DNA of 64,000 bases. Origin: Epiperipatus broadwayi (Eukaryota > Onychophora > Udeonychophora > Euonychophora > Peripatidae). Below, one piece after another: positions 36,800-47,478 of this stretch. Under the pieces are notes generated by a model. That model was not told where the DNA came from and made no database searches. It saw only the letters and a program-made list of their open reading frames with translations. The number at the start of each line of letters is the position of its first letter. The first letter of the stretch is position 1. The translations under genes were made by a program, and so were the position numbers. The stretch is from assembly GCA_028023455.1 (NCBI GenBank), contig JAQFVV010006353.1:310001-374000 (forward strand). The letters run 5' to 3'.

Positions 36800-36890
36800 T
36801 TTCTCGTGCCAAAGCATCGGCTAGGAAGTGACCTGGGACAACTGCTTGTAAGGCGGCTGTGCTAACCACTCTGCCACCAACACTTGATTG
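36800..36890 (-). mobile_element. tRNA-Val-like retroposed sequence, diverged copy
   Basis: It matches the copies at 17106 and 37398: GACAACTGCTTGTAAGGCGG and CACTCTGCCACCAACACTTG, preceded by a T tract (the poly(A) tail on the minus strand). The B-box region is partly deleted. Confidence 0.65.
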
Positions 36891-37397
36891 GGGATAGACT
36901 TGCTTCATTCTATAACAATATCTGAATAGAATTTTATCTTGTCTAATAATATTTTATAGATTATATTTTTTCTTATCTTTTGTATGGCATTATTTTCTAA
37001 AATTATCTTTTATTCTTTCTAAATGAAATTCTTACAGACAACAATGGCACTCTATTTCATTGGATGTAATTTACCTATTCAAAAAATTAGAAGAATGAAA
37101 TATATATTTGAATTTTATGTTATTAAAAGGATATATTTAGGGTTAGTTATTAAAGAAAGAAAGAAAGATTATAAAATTTAATAAATTATTTATTATTAAA
37201 ATTTTATATTTTCTTTACTATTTTGACAAAAGCAATTTTTTTTACCCAGTAGACACTGCTTCTGCTTATTATAACAAACTTTTTAAGAATAGTCTTTTTA
37301 AAATTAAATTGTTTTCAAAAACTATGCCATGATAATGGTGTAGTTTTAGATTTAGAAATAATTCTTTTATAAAAAGATTGTATCATAACCTTAATTT

Positions 37398-37500
37398 TTT
37401 TTTTCATGTGTCATAGCATCAGCTGGGAAGCGAACCCGCTAACCCGGGACAACTGCTTGTAAAACAGCTGTTGCTGACTTCTCGACCACCAATGCTTGAC
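37398..37500 (-). mobile_element. tRNA-Val-like retroposed sequence with perfect 16-bp target duplication
   Basis: ATCATAACCTTAATTT stands on both sides (37382-37397 and 37501-37516). The 103-bp insert on the minus strand has a tRNA-like body with GGTTCGCTTCC (B-box) and an anticodon arm around TTTACAA, then about ten A residues. The perfect duplication shows a recent insertion inside intron 3. Confidence 0.85.
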
Positions 37501-38799
37501 ATCATAACCTTAATTTGTAAACAAATTACTAAAAATTACATTTTTTCTTTACAAATCTATAATATTTACTTATTTATTCCTCAGACTAAAATATTTGACC
37601 AATCAGAAAATCTCATTCCTATTGTCCTTCTAGGTCATCTTCCTCATGATTTTGTCATATTAATAGGGTACTATCAATCATGCAAAAAGGTCCATATACT
37701 GCTAATCCTTCTAATTTTTTTTCTACTAACACATAAAAATTTTAGCTCTGGCGAAAATGGAAGCTGCAATCCACCACAAACTGTAATATAAAGTTGTAGA
37801 TAGGCTTAAAACAACATAGAGAATATAGCAATCGCAGTGTCGCTGTAATCCATAATCTATGCAAAGATGCCACAGAGATTGCACGGGATGTTAAGATAGA
37901 ATTATATTAAAAGTCTTAAATATAATTGCTAATGTCATAACAATGGAAAGAAAACTGGAAGCCACAAAGAGATTATGGTTAAATTCTGGAGCATGCAGAG
38001 TATGTACTAAGGAAATCCCGGTGTGAGGAAGATGAATATGTATGGCTTATTCAATAACTTGTAAAAGCTCGTCAAGTTAAAGTGGATTGGAGACTTTCCT
38101 AACAGAATGTATTGTCGCCTATTCTTATTGCCCACAACAAATAAGAAATGATGTGGTTTTCTTATTGAGAAGATGTGTACCATTGGATTTGTTTCAGTTA
38201 ATGATCAGTCGAAATCAATTATCCGTTAACCTTTTACTAATCTGTGCCTCTGTAATACAGGCAAATGAAGAAGTGGTAAAAGTCTTGTATATTCATGATA
38301 AAAATCATCAAAATCGCTTATTTATAATTAAAAGAATAATTCGGTTACATTGAAATTGGCAAAACTTGCAGGCAAGAACTCCTTTAAGTGGCTGGTACAC
38401 TAAAACTGGAAGTATAAATAAAATAACACAGTTAAATAATAGCGGTTTGAAAACAGGAATGAAGGGGAAGAATAAGTAGTCACTTTCTGGAATTTGTTGA
38501 TCTTTTTGAGCCAATAATGACATGATGCAGATCTTGACTTTCTTTTTTTTCCCGAAGTTGTTCCTTATTCAACAGACTTGCACCTTTAAATTTATGTGAA
38601 CAGCTAAACTTTATTGCTAAGTAACACATACATTAATTCGTAAATCACCCTACAGTCAGTTCTTGAGACACACAACATATATGTATGTCTGAGCGCAAAT
38701 GCATAATACATTTATATTATGATTTCAGGATTTTTGTTATAGTATTTATTTGCTTTATATTCACTCTGTATTTATTTTTTTTAAAATTTGTATTTTCAG

Positions 38800-39214
38800 G
38801 TTTTCATATAAGTGCATTCAGACTGCAACATATAAAGGGGCTACTTTTATTCTTCATTTAATAGAGGATGATGGTAGATTAATAAAGAAAGAATTTCAGC
38901 TCAGAAGTGACCGGGCTTCTATAGAATTATATCGAGCTGTGATTGAAAGACATGCGTTTTACAGTTGTGAAACAGTTCGGGATGATGTATTTGGTCAGTA
39001 TATTAGAGACTTCAAAGGTACCTTAGCTTCTATATTTAATGAAAACACTGCTCTTGGGAAGAAATTTTTATTTGATATTCAAAGGACTTGCCGTGAAGCA
39101 TACGATCATGCTAAAAGACAGCTTTTCACAGCAAGTAATGGAATAGAAGAAAAGGAAAATCGTGTTCAGAAAAAGAAAGAAGATAGTGAAGATTGTCATA
39201 GTTCTAATTGCCAG
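38800..39214 (+). CDS. MYLIP: MYLIP-like E3 ubiquitin ligase, coding exon 4 (FERM F3 lobe and linker)
   Basis: Residues 192-330. The exon follows TGTATTTTCAG and ends before GTAAGA at 39215 in phase 0. It completes the PH-like F3 lobe (TYKGATFILHLIEDDG, then YRAVIERHAFYSCETV, close to human YRAITETHAFYRCDTV) and the helix with FKGTLASIFNENTALGKK and FDIQRTCREAYDHAKRQL, matching human LKGHLASLFLNENINLGKK and FDIKRTSKEVYDHARRAL. The last 30 residues are a charged, lysine- and glutamate-rich linker ending DCHSSNCQ. Human MYLIP carries a three-cysteine iron-binding motif in this linker; here only two cysteines (C-x4-C) remain visible, so iron sensing cannot be assumed. The acceptor at 38799 was chosen because it keeps phase with exon 3 and starts exactly at the family similarity. 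Confidence 0.95.
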
Positions 39215-40114
39215 GTAAGAAAATAGTTTTATAATTTATATTTGGCAATAATAAAAAAAAAACAACTGGTGCGTATCTGAGTTAGCGCTGATTGGATAGT
39301 TATATTAATATATTTAGACATTAACTTGATAAACATTATTGTCACTTCAAGATTCAGTGTTAAGTATTTTTTCTTGACAATTTCTAGCTACATATAACAG
39401 ATATTAAGTAACTTTTTACAATATATATGTATATATTATAAAGAGGAGCAGATTTTAATACTCTATCATGATTTAAAAATTTAATATAAATCAATCTCTA
39501 ATTAACATAAAATTTAGCAGATTGGTTTTCCATTCTTCATATGTTCCAGCCACAACTTAACCTCATCAATTATGCTGAAAATCTAAACACTTATCAGTAA
39601 ATAATAATAATGGCCAGAATTCTTACATAAATAGCTTCAGACGGTGTATTTTATTTTAAAAGTGGGAGTATATTATTATACTTTTTCTTCAGTCCAGTCA
39701 TATTTATAATCAATTCATGTAAGATTCAAACTGCGACTATTTGTCTCTCTCTAACATAGTGACTGTTTAATACTATACGATAAGTTTGAACACAATCAAT
39801 TAAAGTGCATTTATGCAATAATATATTGTCCCTTTAATAAAAAAATATATTGATCGCTTAATAATAAAATATATCACAAATCTAAACAAGAAATTCTGGT
39901 CATTGTTATAATATGGTTGACAGGTATTTGTGCTTACGTAATATACCTGATAAGGCTAGGTTGTAGCCGAAACAGATGTAGTTCAAGAGAGCAGTTCATT
40001 CATTTTTCATTAGATAGCAGTTGATGTTATTTAAGTTTAAATCTGCGTTATAGAGCAATAAAATTCACTTCTCTTTACTGCGTATATTTTCAATGTAGTT
40101 ATTGATGTTAAATT

Positions 40115-40215
40115 AGTTGAGTGATTGATCCCCCTGGAGTTCTTGACTATCGGAAATGATGGAGCTGTGCTGCAAACCATGGACTTTGAACTCCAGAGTG
40201 TGCCGCTGCCATTAT
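40115..40215 (-). mobile_element. SINE-like repeat (family B), minus strand
   Basis: On the minus strand, CACACTCTGGAGTTCAAAG and a following TTTCCGATAGTC align with 18955-19045. Ends are not defined. Confidence 0.4.
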
Positions 40216-40391
40216 TAATACTATCTATATATGATAGTGACATGCTTTATTATGAAAAAATATGAAATAAAACCTAAGTTTTTGAAAATCTTTTTTTCAC
40301 ATCTTAAACGTTTTTAGATAGTAGAGAAAAAAATGACTCTGAAGCTTTATTTAATAAGTTAAATTATTAAATTTTTAATAGACTGAGCATG

Positions 40392-40750
40392 TCATCACAT
40401 GATCACAATTTCTTATGCTTGAAAACTCTCCATACGGTAGTGCCACTCAGTGCAAGCCGGAGTAAGTCAATGAATGCCAGAAGGCTTGTGCATAAAATCC
40501 CCATCTAGTGCCTACTCATACAATATCCCCAGACTAGTTTCTATCTTGTGGCTTTCATCAGTGAGAAATCTTGGATCTGAGAGCACTGCACCTAGATCTT
40601 AGGATCTAATGCAACCCTCCAGCAGCCACCTTTTATCTCTACTTAACTACAAAACCACGAGTCTAAAATTGGAAACAATATTTTCAATCCAACCTTATTA
40701 GCTTATATAGTCATATAGGTCTTGACTCAGTTCAGTACCCATACATTTAA
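40392..40750 (+). mobile_element. F1 foldback element, left arm with terminus and inner part
   Basis: It starts with CATCACATGATCAC and runs through GAAAACTCTCCATACGGTAG, CATAAAATCCCCATCTAGTG, CACCTAGATCTTAGGATCTA and CAGCAGCCACCTTTTATCTC to the inner word TATAGTCATATAGG. It is the best left half in the window; the right half is missing. Confidence 0.85.
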
Positions 40751-41649
40751 TCTTAAATTTTCTGTGCATATTACTAGGGCACCATATTCCCCTGATAAAT
40801 TTTTTAATGATTATTATTAATCATTACTTAGGATAGACATTATCATATCATTTTTAACCCAAATTTGACTTCTATTATCTTAAACACAATTATATGGAAT
40901 AATTAATTCAACTCCATTTTACTTTTTCCACGAGTAATATCTTGAAAAATACTTTTAACTATTTATTTCACCACATATATTTAAACCTTAAAAACTATAA
41001 GTGGTATATTAAACCATATCACTTTTTAAAATGCCTTAATTTCATATTATTTATTAAATTGAACAAGTATTCCTCTTATTATCTTCCTAAGTATGTCTCT
41101 ATTTAGTAAAAATGAAATTAGTTTGAATTTAGCCCTCATTGTTTAAATTTTATGCCCTTTTTTCGGGAAGGTCTGTATCTCATAGTAATTATATACTTAA
41201 AATTTTTTTTTAATTTTTTCCAGATGTCTGCTTTTTTTTTTGTTACTTTTATAACAAATGTTAAAAACCCTCTAACTTATGGCAACAATAATAAAAAGCA
41301 AATTTATTTCATTATAATAACAGATTATAAGAAAGCAATCAATTGAATACAGTTAAACAAAAGAAAAGTAATATTATTTCTTTATTTTTGTGAATTTGTG
41401 GCTATATTTTTTATTTTTTTATATAAACATCTTAATATATATATTGTTAAATAATGTTTATAATAAAAAAATCAAGTTTGAAATGATATAAAACAAATAC
41501 TCTTCTTATGAGCAATATGAGATACCGCTTACAGTGTTTATATGACTAAATGCCATTGTAGTCATTGTGGATTAATCAACTGAATGAAGACATCAGAAAA
41601 AGATCATTAAAGCATTTATTCGGTGTGAGGGTGGAGATGCAGGAGGGAT

Positions 41650-41835
41650 GTCATAATTGGAAGAGCACCTTCAGATCAAATGTTTATAGTTAGATATTGA
41701 TAAATATCTGAGCAATCCTAATGAAAATATGTGAAAGGTTGAGACCTGGGCCAAATAAAGGGTGCTAGTGTGAAATACATCTTGGAGACTATTTGTACTT
41801 ATGCATGTCATTAAAGTATATGTGGTGAAACTGAA
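41650..41835 (+). mobile_element. F2-related diverged fragment
   Basis: Weak matches follow in family order: ATATCTGAGCAATCC, GACCTGGGCCAA, GTGCTAGTGTGAAATACATC and CTTATGCATGTC. It appears old. Confidence 0.4.
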
Positions 41836-42299
41836 TAATTTTAAGATATTACACGTGTCGAAAAAATGGAAGAGACTTATTTTCCATTGTAGGATTTAAT
41901 AGTAATAAATATATTAATCTTTTAAGTCCAAGTTTAAAGGGTATATCTGGATCAAAATAAAATAATTTCCCATTATTGTTATATGGGGAGTATGATACGT
42001 GAAGTTTGGCGCTTTCACATGAAAATGCAATAATATGTGGGTGTCTTATTAATGGAGTATATTTCTCTCCTATCAGGATATGAATAAATAGCCCTTGATT
42101 GATTAACGAATCAAGAATAAACTTTTGATATTTACAAGCCTATAAAAACATCAAAAGCTTAAACAATAGATAATCTCCACAGGTGGTCATATGTTGTTTT
42201 AATAGTTTAATATCAATCCTAACCAAAGGATATTGGTGACTGGTTGTTAAAAAAAAAAGACCAAAATATATGAATATTAAACTGGATTCAGATATTGAA

Positions 42300-42520
42300 T
42301 AATATTTCTCTAGTTTTATTTTCATTACGCCATTCTCATGCAAGATAGGAATTGGTTTCTATCAACTTTTAACATCTTGTGGAGGAATGTAATCATAAAC
42401 ATATGGCCAAAGGCATGTTAAAAAAATCTATGCCGAGGCAACCCTCATCTGATGGCCCAAACCACAATCTCTAACATATCTTTATCATTGTTCAGCATAT
42501 CTCTGCTATGAATACGAAAG
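42300..42520 (-). mobile_element. F2-related fragment of the 62.8-63.3 kb subtype
   Basis: CATTACGCCATTCTCATGCA, CTTGTGGAGGAATGTAATC, CATATG and CATATCTTTATCATTGTTCA follow the order seen in the tandem pair at 62760-63330. The core hairpin word is damaged. Confidence 0.5.
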
Positions 42521-42779
42521 CACAAGTTTTCAAAAGCACTTAGCACATATATTAATACATAAACTCTAAAGCTCAAATTTCACTTTAGCTGTGTACTAGC
42601 ACCACCACTCACCAATTATTTTAATTAAAGTGAAGTATAATTATACTCTTACCAATAAAGAATTGTAATAAGAGAACCAAAACATCTGCCTTATATCTAG
42701 GGAAAAGGCAAGCTGAGAATAGCTCACATTAAAACTGATATCGATTGAAATCAGTTTTTTTCTTTGGCCTTTTTTTATT

Positions 42780-45420
42780 GTCATCATCATCATCATTGTC
42801 AACCATTATCAATCCACTGCAGGATGAAGGTATCTCCAAATTCAATCCTCCGATCTCTAGCCTCTCTTCTCCACATCACTTCTGCACACTTTCTTATTTC
42901 AGCAATCCATCTCACATGTGGTATCTTTCTGGGTCTTTTACAATCTTTTTGAATCCAGTTTAAGATTTCAGTTGCCCATCTGTTATCATCTCATCTAGCA
43001 ATGTGTACAGTCCAACTCCACTTCAGTCTTTTGATTCTTTCAATGATGTCGAATAATATCTGTTTCTTTTTTACCCATATATTGCATTTTCGATCTCTTT
43101 TTATTACTCTTAACATGCATCTTTCCATATTTCTTTGAGTAGTCTGAAATCTCTGTATTGTTAAGTGTCCATGTCTCAGATCCATAAGTAAGAACTGGCA
43201 AAACACATTTATTAAAAACTTTTTCAAACACATAGGCATATTTCCTTTTAATATTATTTCTATTGAAAGCACTTCAGCCAATTTTAATTCTGTGATTAAT
43301 TTCATCCATTATGTTTCCATCTATAGTAATAATTCGACCAAGGTATTTGTAGGTGTTAACTTCTTTTAACTCATAATAATCTGTTTTCATCTTTTGAGAA
43401 AATCCATTGAACATTACTTTAGTCTTTTTAACATTTACATTTAGTCCTACTTTCTTACTTTCATCTGATAACTCTTGCAACATTTCCTGAAGCTGTGAAG
43501 CATTATTTGCAAAAACAACTAGATCACCTGCAAAGTCTAAGTGACTCAAATAATCTCCATTTACTTTTACACCTTTAGCTTCCCATTTTAAACCACAAAA
43601 TACCTCTTGCAGCACTCCTGTAAAATGTTTTGGAGATATGGAGTCACCCTGTCTTACACCCTTCTCAATGTTAACCTTCCTAGTATCATTATGTAATCTA
43701 ATTCTTGCTGTTGCATTTTTATAAATATTCTTTAAAATATGACAATATCCTGGATCTACACCTTGATGATCCAATGCTTTAATCACTGAAGAAATGCTTA
43801 TAGAATCAAATGCCTTTTCATAATCTACAAATCCAATGCATGGCAACTCATATTCATTGGTCCTTTCTATAACTAATCTCAATACTTGGTTATGATCTAC
43901 TGTACTAAAACCACTTCTAAATCCAACTTGTTCATTTGGTTGGTTGAAATCTAAAATTCTCTGTAGACGAATTGTAATTATCTTAGTAAAAATTTTATAT
44001 AAAAGTAATAACAAGCTGATAGGTCTGTAATTTCCGATATCTTCTTTTTATTACTCTTTTTAAATGTTAATATTAATACTGTATTCTTCCAATCATCGGG
44101 TACATCTTTATGATTTAGACATTTGGTATATAACTTTGCCAAAAATTTTTCTATTTCTTCACCTGCTTCTTTTAATATATCGATTATAATTCCATCATTA
44201 TCTGGAGTTTTTCCCTGCATGTCTCACTTCTTTATTTAAAATCCTGTACAATTCAGAAGATATATTAGATGTAGGAAGTACTTTTTCTTTATTACTATAT
44301 AATTCTTGATAGAACTCTTCTACCCATTTTATCATGTCATCTCTCTTTTTAGTAATAATTCCATCTTTTTTTCTTATTGCAGATATAAATTTCCTACCAA
44401 TAGCAAAATGTTTTACACTCTTGAGATTTTTATTCTCTTCTACAGTTTTCCTTGCTAGTTCACAATTATACTTTCTTATATCATTATCAATTCTTTTTCG
44501 CACCATTTTACAAAATTTGTGATATTCAATCCTTTTTAAAGCATCATTGTTATATATCTTCATATCCCTTCCTTTCTTCATAAATTCTTTAGTCTCAATA
44601 GAAATTTTTTTGGTCAATTTCTGCTTTTTTTTACCAGTTATCTTTGTTGCAGTTTTTAAAATTGTTTCAATTATTTTCTTATTAATTTCATTCAAATCTG
44701 AATCATGTTCAAAATCTACTTATACTTGAAAATGATTTGCAAGTTCTAATTTAAATTCATTAGAATATTTTTGAAGATTAGGAATGTCGACTAAATATTG
44801 TTTGTCTTAATAATTTTTGTCTGTCTGGTTTTGCATTAACATGTATCTTACATCTTACTAATCGATGATCACTTCCTGTGCCAAATTTATTAAGAACATT
44901 ACAATCTTGAAATATGTATTTTCTGTTAGTCAAAATATAATCCAATTCTGCTGTACCTTCATTTGGATGCTTCCATGCCCATTTCCTTTTAACATTTTTC
45001 TCAAAAAAAACAATTCATAATATAAAGTTATTAAGTTCTGTAACTAATCTCGCCACTCTGTCTGCTATACCATCAATTTTCACAATGTTTTTCTACTTTT
45101 TATTTCCTTCTCCACTTGTATTTTCAATATTTGTGCTTTTAGAATAAAGTACATGTCCACTTTTAAATCAATTATCTCTTCACCTTTTCTTCTAGCTTCG
45201 CAAAGTCCAATAATGTCACATTTAACATAAGACAGTTCTTCTTCTAATTCTTGCAATCTTCCTTCACTTGAAAGTGATCTGCCGTTGTAAGTACCTAAAT
45301 AAAAAGTCATCATCAAATGGCAGTCTGTGTCCACAATCAGGGGATTCTTAGCACCTTTGGCCTCCAACCACCACCTTGGCTGGTGATTTTACAGTCTCCT
45401 GGGAATAAGGGCCATGATTT
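42780..45420 (-). pseudogene. RTE-like LINE relic (endonuclease plus reverse transcriptase), antisense in intron 4
   Basis: Read leftward from about 45390, an AP-type endonuclease begins (TYNGRSLSSEGRLQELEEEL, GLCEARRKGEE). It is broken by an internal deletion near 45070-45100 and resumes with LDYILTNRK and GSDHR (about 44860-45000). Reverse transcriptase follows in three frames: GKTPDNDGIIIDILKEAGEE, FRSGFSTVDHNQVL, motif FVDYEKAFDSI, RQGDSISP and HLDFAGDLVVFAN, then YGSETWTLNN and RCMLRVIKRDRK near the C-terminus. In the catalytic box the second position before the aspartate is glycine (FAGD instead of the usual FADD; codon at 43526-43528), so even with intact frames it would lack a catalytic aspartate. 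The 3' end closes with a CAT/ATG microsatellite at 42780-42797, usual for RTE elements. Frameshifts at about 44000 and 44210 and in the C-terminal part confirm it is dead. Confidence 0.88.
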
Positions 45421-45454
45421 ATTTTTGTCTGTCATGATTATATATATCTATTAA

Positions 45455-46290
45455 TAGACAGGATATGAGCACAGACTTCCACATGACTCACCACTCTCCA
45501 CACTATCTCATGACACTGTTACACTTGAACACACATATGTCGAAAAGATAAATAATCACCAATATCCGTATTTCATGCTAAACCAGCAATCATCAGTTGG
45601 TCCAGATTACCATCTCTACACATATATGCTACAAGTGCTCAGATATATATTAAGATAGCAAATCCTCCTACTTTAATGGACAGGCTTCAATGTACTCCAC
45701 ACTCCAACTCTTCAACTGTCCATCCAATTGAAAATCTGATGATGGAATGCTCAAAGGCTACCCTAAGGCCGAGATTGTTGTCTCACCCATGTTGACCCAA
45801 AGGTCAATCCGACCCCTCATGTACAGGACATAATCCATTAAATACATATACAAGGGATAGGTAGACATCTCTAATATGTAATAAATGAAATACACAGGAT
45901 TATCTATGAGGGGTCAGATTGACCTTTGGGTCAACATGGGTGTGACAACAATCTCGGCCTAAGGGTGGCCGTTGAGTGTTCCATCATCAGATTTTCAATT
46001 GGATGGACAATTGAAGAGTTGGAGTGTGGAGTATATTGAAGCCTGTCCATTAAAGTAGGAGGATTTGCTATCTTAATATATATCTGAGCACTTGTAGCAT
46101 ATATGTGTAGAGATGGTAATCTGGACCAACTGATGATTGCTGGTTTAGCATGAAATACGGATATTGGTGATTATTTATCTTTTCGACATATGTGTGTTCC
46201 AAGTGTGTCAGTGTCATGAGATAGTGTGGAGAGTGGTGGGTCATGTGAAAGTCTGTGCTCATTCCCTGTCTATTACATATATAGACACAG
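45455..46290. mobile_element. F2 foldback element, complete, about 370-bp arms
   Basis: Left arm 45455-45826 and right arm 45906-46285 are inverted copies with very high identity around an 80-base spacer. The left outer end AGACAGGATATGAGCACAGA mirrors the right TCTGTGCTCATTCCCTGTCT. Shared inner words are AGTTGGTCCAGATTACCATC and its complement, ACTTTAATGGACAGGCTTC and GGGTCAACATGGGTGTGAC. The very high arm identity implies recent origin or gene conversion. It lies next to the 5' side of the LINE relic. Confidence 0.88.
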
Positions 46291-46496
46291 GTATATATAA
46301 GCCTGTGTATTTCATTTATTATATATCTATTAGAAACAATTTTTTTCATTCTCACAGACATTCATTCTACCTTATGAGAAAAAAGACCACGGTGTTTCTT
46401 AATCTTAACTCAGAGATAAAAAGCCAATAAACTCACTGCACTGACTAATGCGTGTTGTTGAGCAGCCCATCCATGTTTATATATTATATGAATGAT

Positions 46497-46592
46497 CACA
46501 TAGTAATAACAGTCAAATCAAGAACATATTGAGTGGTTGGTGAGCAGCCCATCACATAGTAATAACAGCAAAATCAAGAACATATTGAGTGG
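46497..46592 (+). repeat. 56-bp tandem duplication
   Basis: CACATAGTAATAACAG and AATCAAGAACATATTGAGTG occur twice with a period of 56 bases (starts 46497 and 46553); the word GAGCAGCCCAT also repeats in front of each copy. One single-base difference is seen. Confidence 0.85.
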
Positions 46593-47235
46593 AAATTAGG
46601 AAATTTGCTCTTCTCAGTTCTTTTAAGGCCTCCATGATAATGCGTTCATGATTCAAACATGTTAAAATTATCAATATTTGAGAAGTAACTCTGTATTTTT
46701 AGATGGTTTTTGAATTTCAGAACTGTTTTTGCAGTTATCAAGATTACCGATTGCCTGGCAATAAAAGGCTTTAGCAAGTTTTCAGTTTAGTTTTTTTTCG
46801 CCAACTAAAATAGCTATCAGTTTAGCTACTTATAATTGGATAGTTAGCTAAATTGTCTACAGATTGTCTACTTGGAAAAGAAGTCCAAAACATGTTTAGA
46901 ACTTGAAAGTTGGTTTCACTCAATCCAGATTTAAATAACCAGGGTGTGGCTATGACATACGAACATGTTAACCATAGGGCTGCACGCCTCCCCTCACCCT
47001 TTTGTTTGGTGAGGAAACTTTTTTAAATTGAAAAATTTTATGTAGGCATGCATTATTTTATACTGTCACTACATTGTTATGAATCGTGTATTTATTGATC
47101 ATTTTGATTATGCACTGTAATTTTGATAAATTCTATATTTAGGATTGATTAATTGTATATCCATTAATGATGCATGAAATGAAGGGATAGTTTTAGTTGA
47201 TTTATGAATCGATTCTTTTGTTTTTTGTTTTTTAG

Positions 47236-47478
47236 GAGTTACGGGACCAGTTCATGATTATCCAGGAAAGGTTGACCTGCCAAATTTGTGCTGATGCTGA
47301 AGTAGGATACGCTTTTTCTCCATGCGGCCACACGGTTACTTGCGGTAGCTGTGCCGGTCGCTGTAAAGTGTGTCCAGTTTGCAGAAGTGCTATTGAGCAT
47401 TTACAAAGGGTTTATCTTCCTATCTCCAGTGATATGTTTGATAGACATGTCTTTTCCGTGACACCGACTCAGGGTTAG
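47236..47478 (+). CDS. MYLIP: MYLIP-like E3 ubiquitin ligase, terminal coding exon (C3HC4 RING finger)
   Basis: Residues 331-410 and the TAG stop. The exon follows a T-rich tract ending TTTTTTAG and starts ELRDQFMIIQERLTC. It contains a RING finger with zinc ligands C345, C348, C360, H362, C366, C369, C376 and C379 (numbered from the start of exon 2), spacing C-x2-C-x11-C-x-H-x3-C-x2-C-x6-C-x2-C. The RING recruits E2 enzymes; in human MYLIP it pairs with UBE2D proteins and forms a homodimer through a valine and a leucine in HVYLP. The equivalents here are V389 and L391 in RVYLP, so dimerisation is probably kept. The tail after VYLP (ISSDMFDRHVFSVTPTQG) is a few residues longer than the human one and not similar. 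The first RING cysteine corresponds by position to the catalytically essential human C387. Confidence 0.97.
   Translation, partial: ELRDQFMIIQERLTCQICADAEVGYAFSPCGHTVTCGSCAGRCKVCPVCRSAIEHLQRVYLPISSDMFDRHVFSVTPTQG

Larger units (their letters stand above)
36606..38799 (+). other. Intron 3 of the MYLIP-like gene
   Basis: It starts GTAATC and ends TATTTTCAG in phase 2. Its contents are two minus-strand tRNA-like insertions (36800-36890 and 37398-37500), the second with a perfect 16-bp target-site duplication. The rest, including the longer open stretches near 37.5-38.4 kb, shows no family similarity and looks like neutral intron. Confidence 0.85.
39215..47235 (+). other. Intron 4 of the MYLIP-like gene
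   Basis: It starts GTAAGA and ends TTTTTTAG in phase 0. It contains a minus-strand tRNA-like repeat (40115-40215), an F1 arm (40392-40750), F2-related fragments (41650-41835 and 42300-42520), an antisense LINE relic (42780-45420), a full F2 foldback (45455-46290) and a 56-bp tandem duplication (46497-46592). Stretches 39215-40110 and 40750-41640 show nothing I can name. Confidence 0.85.

Noticed and set aside
42745-42963. Plus-strand frames over the LINE 3' end, serine- and histidine-rich
   Set aside because: They are the antisense of the LINE tail and its CAT microsatellite.
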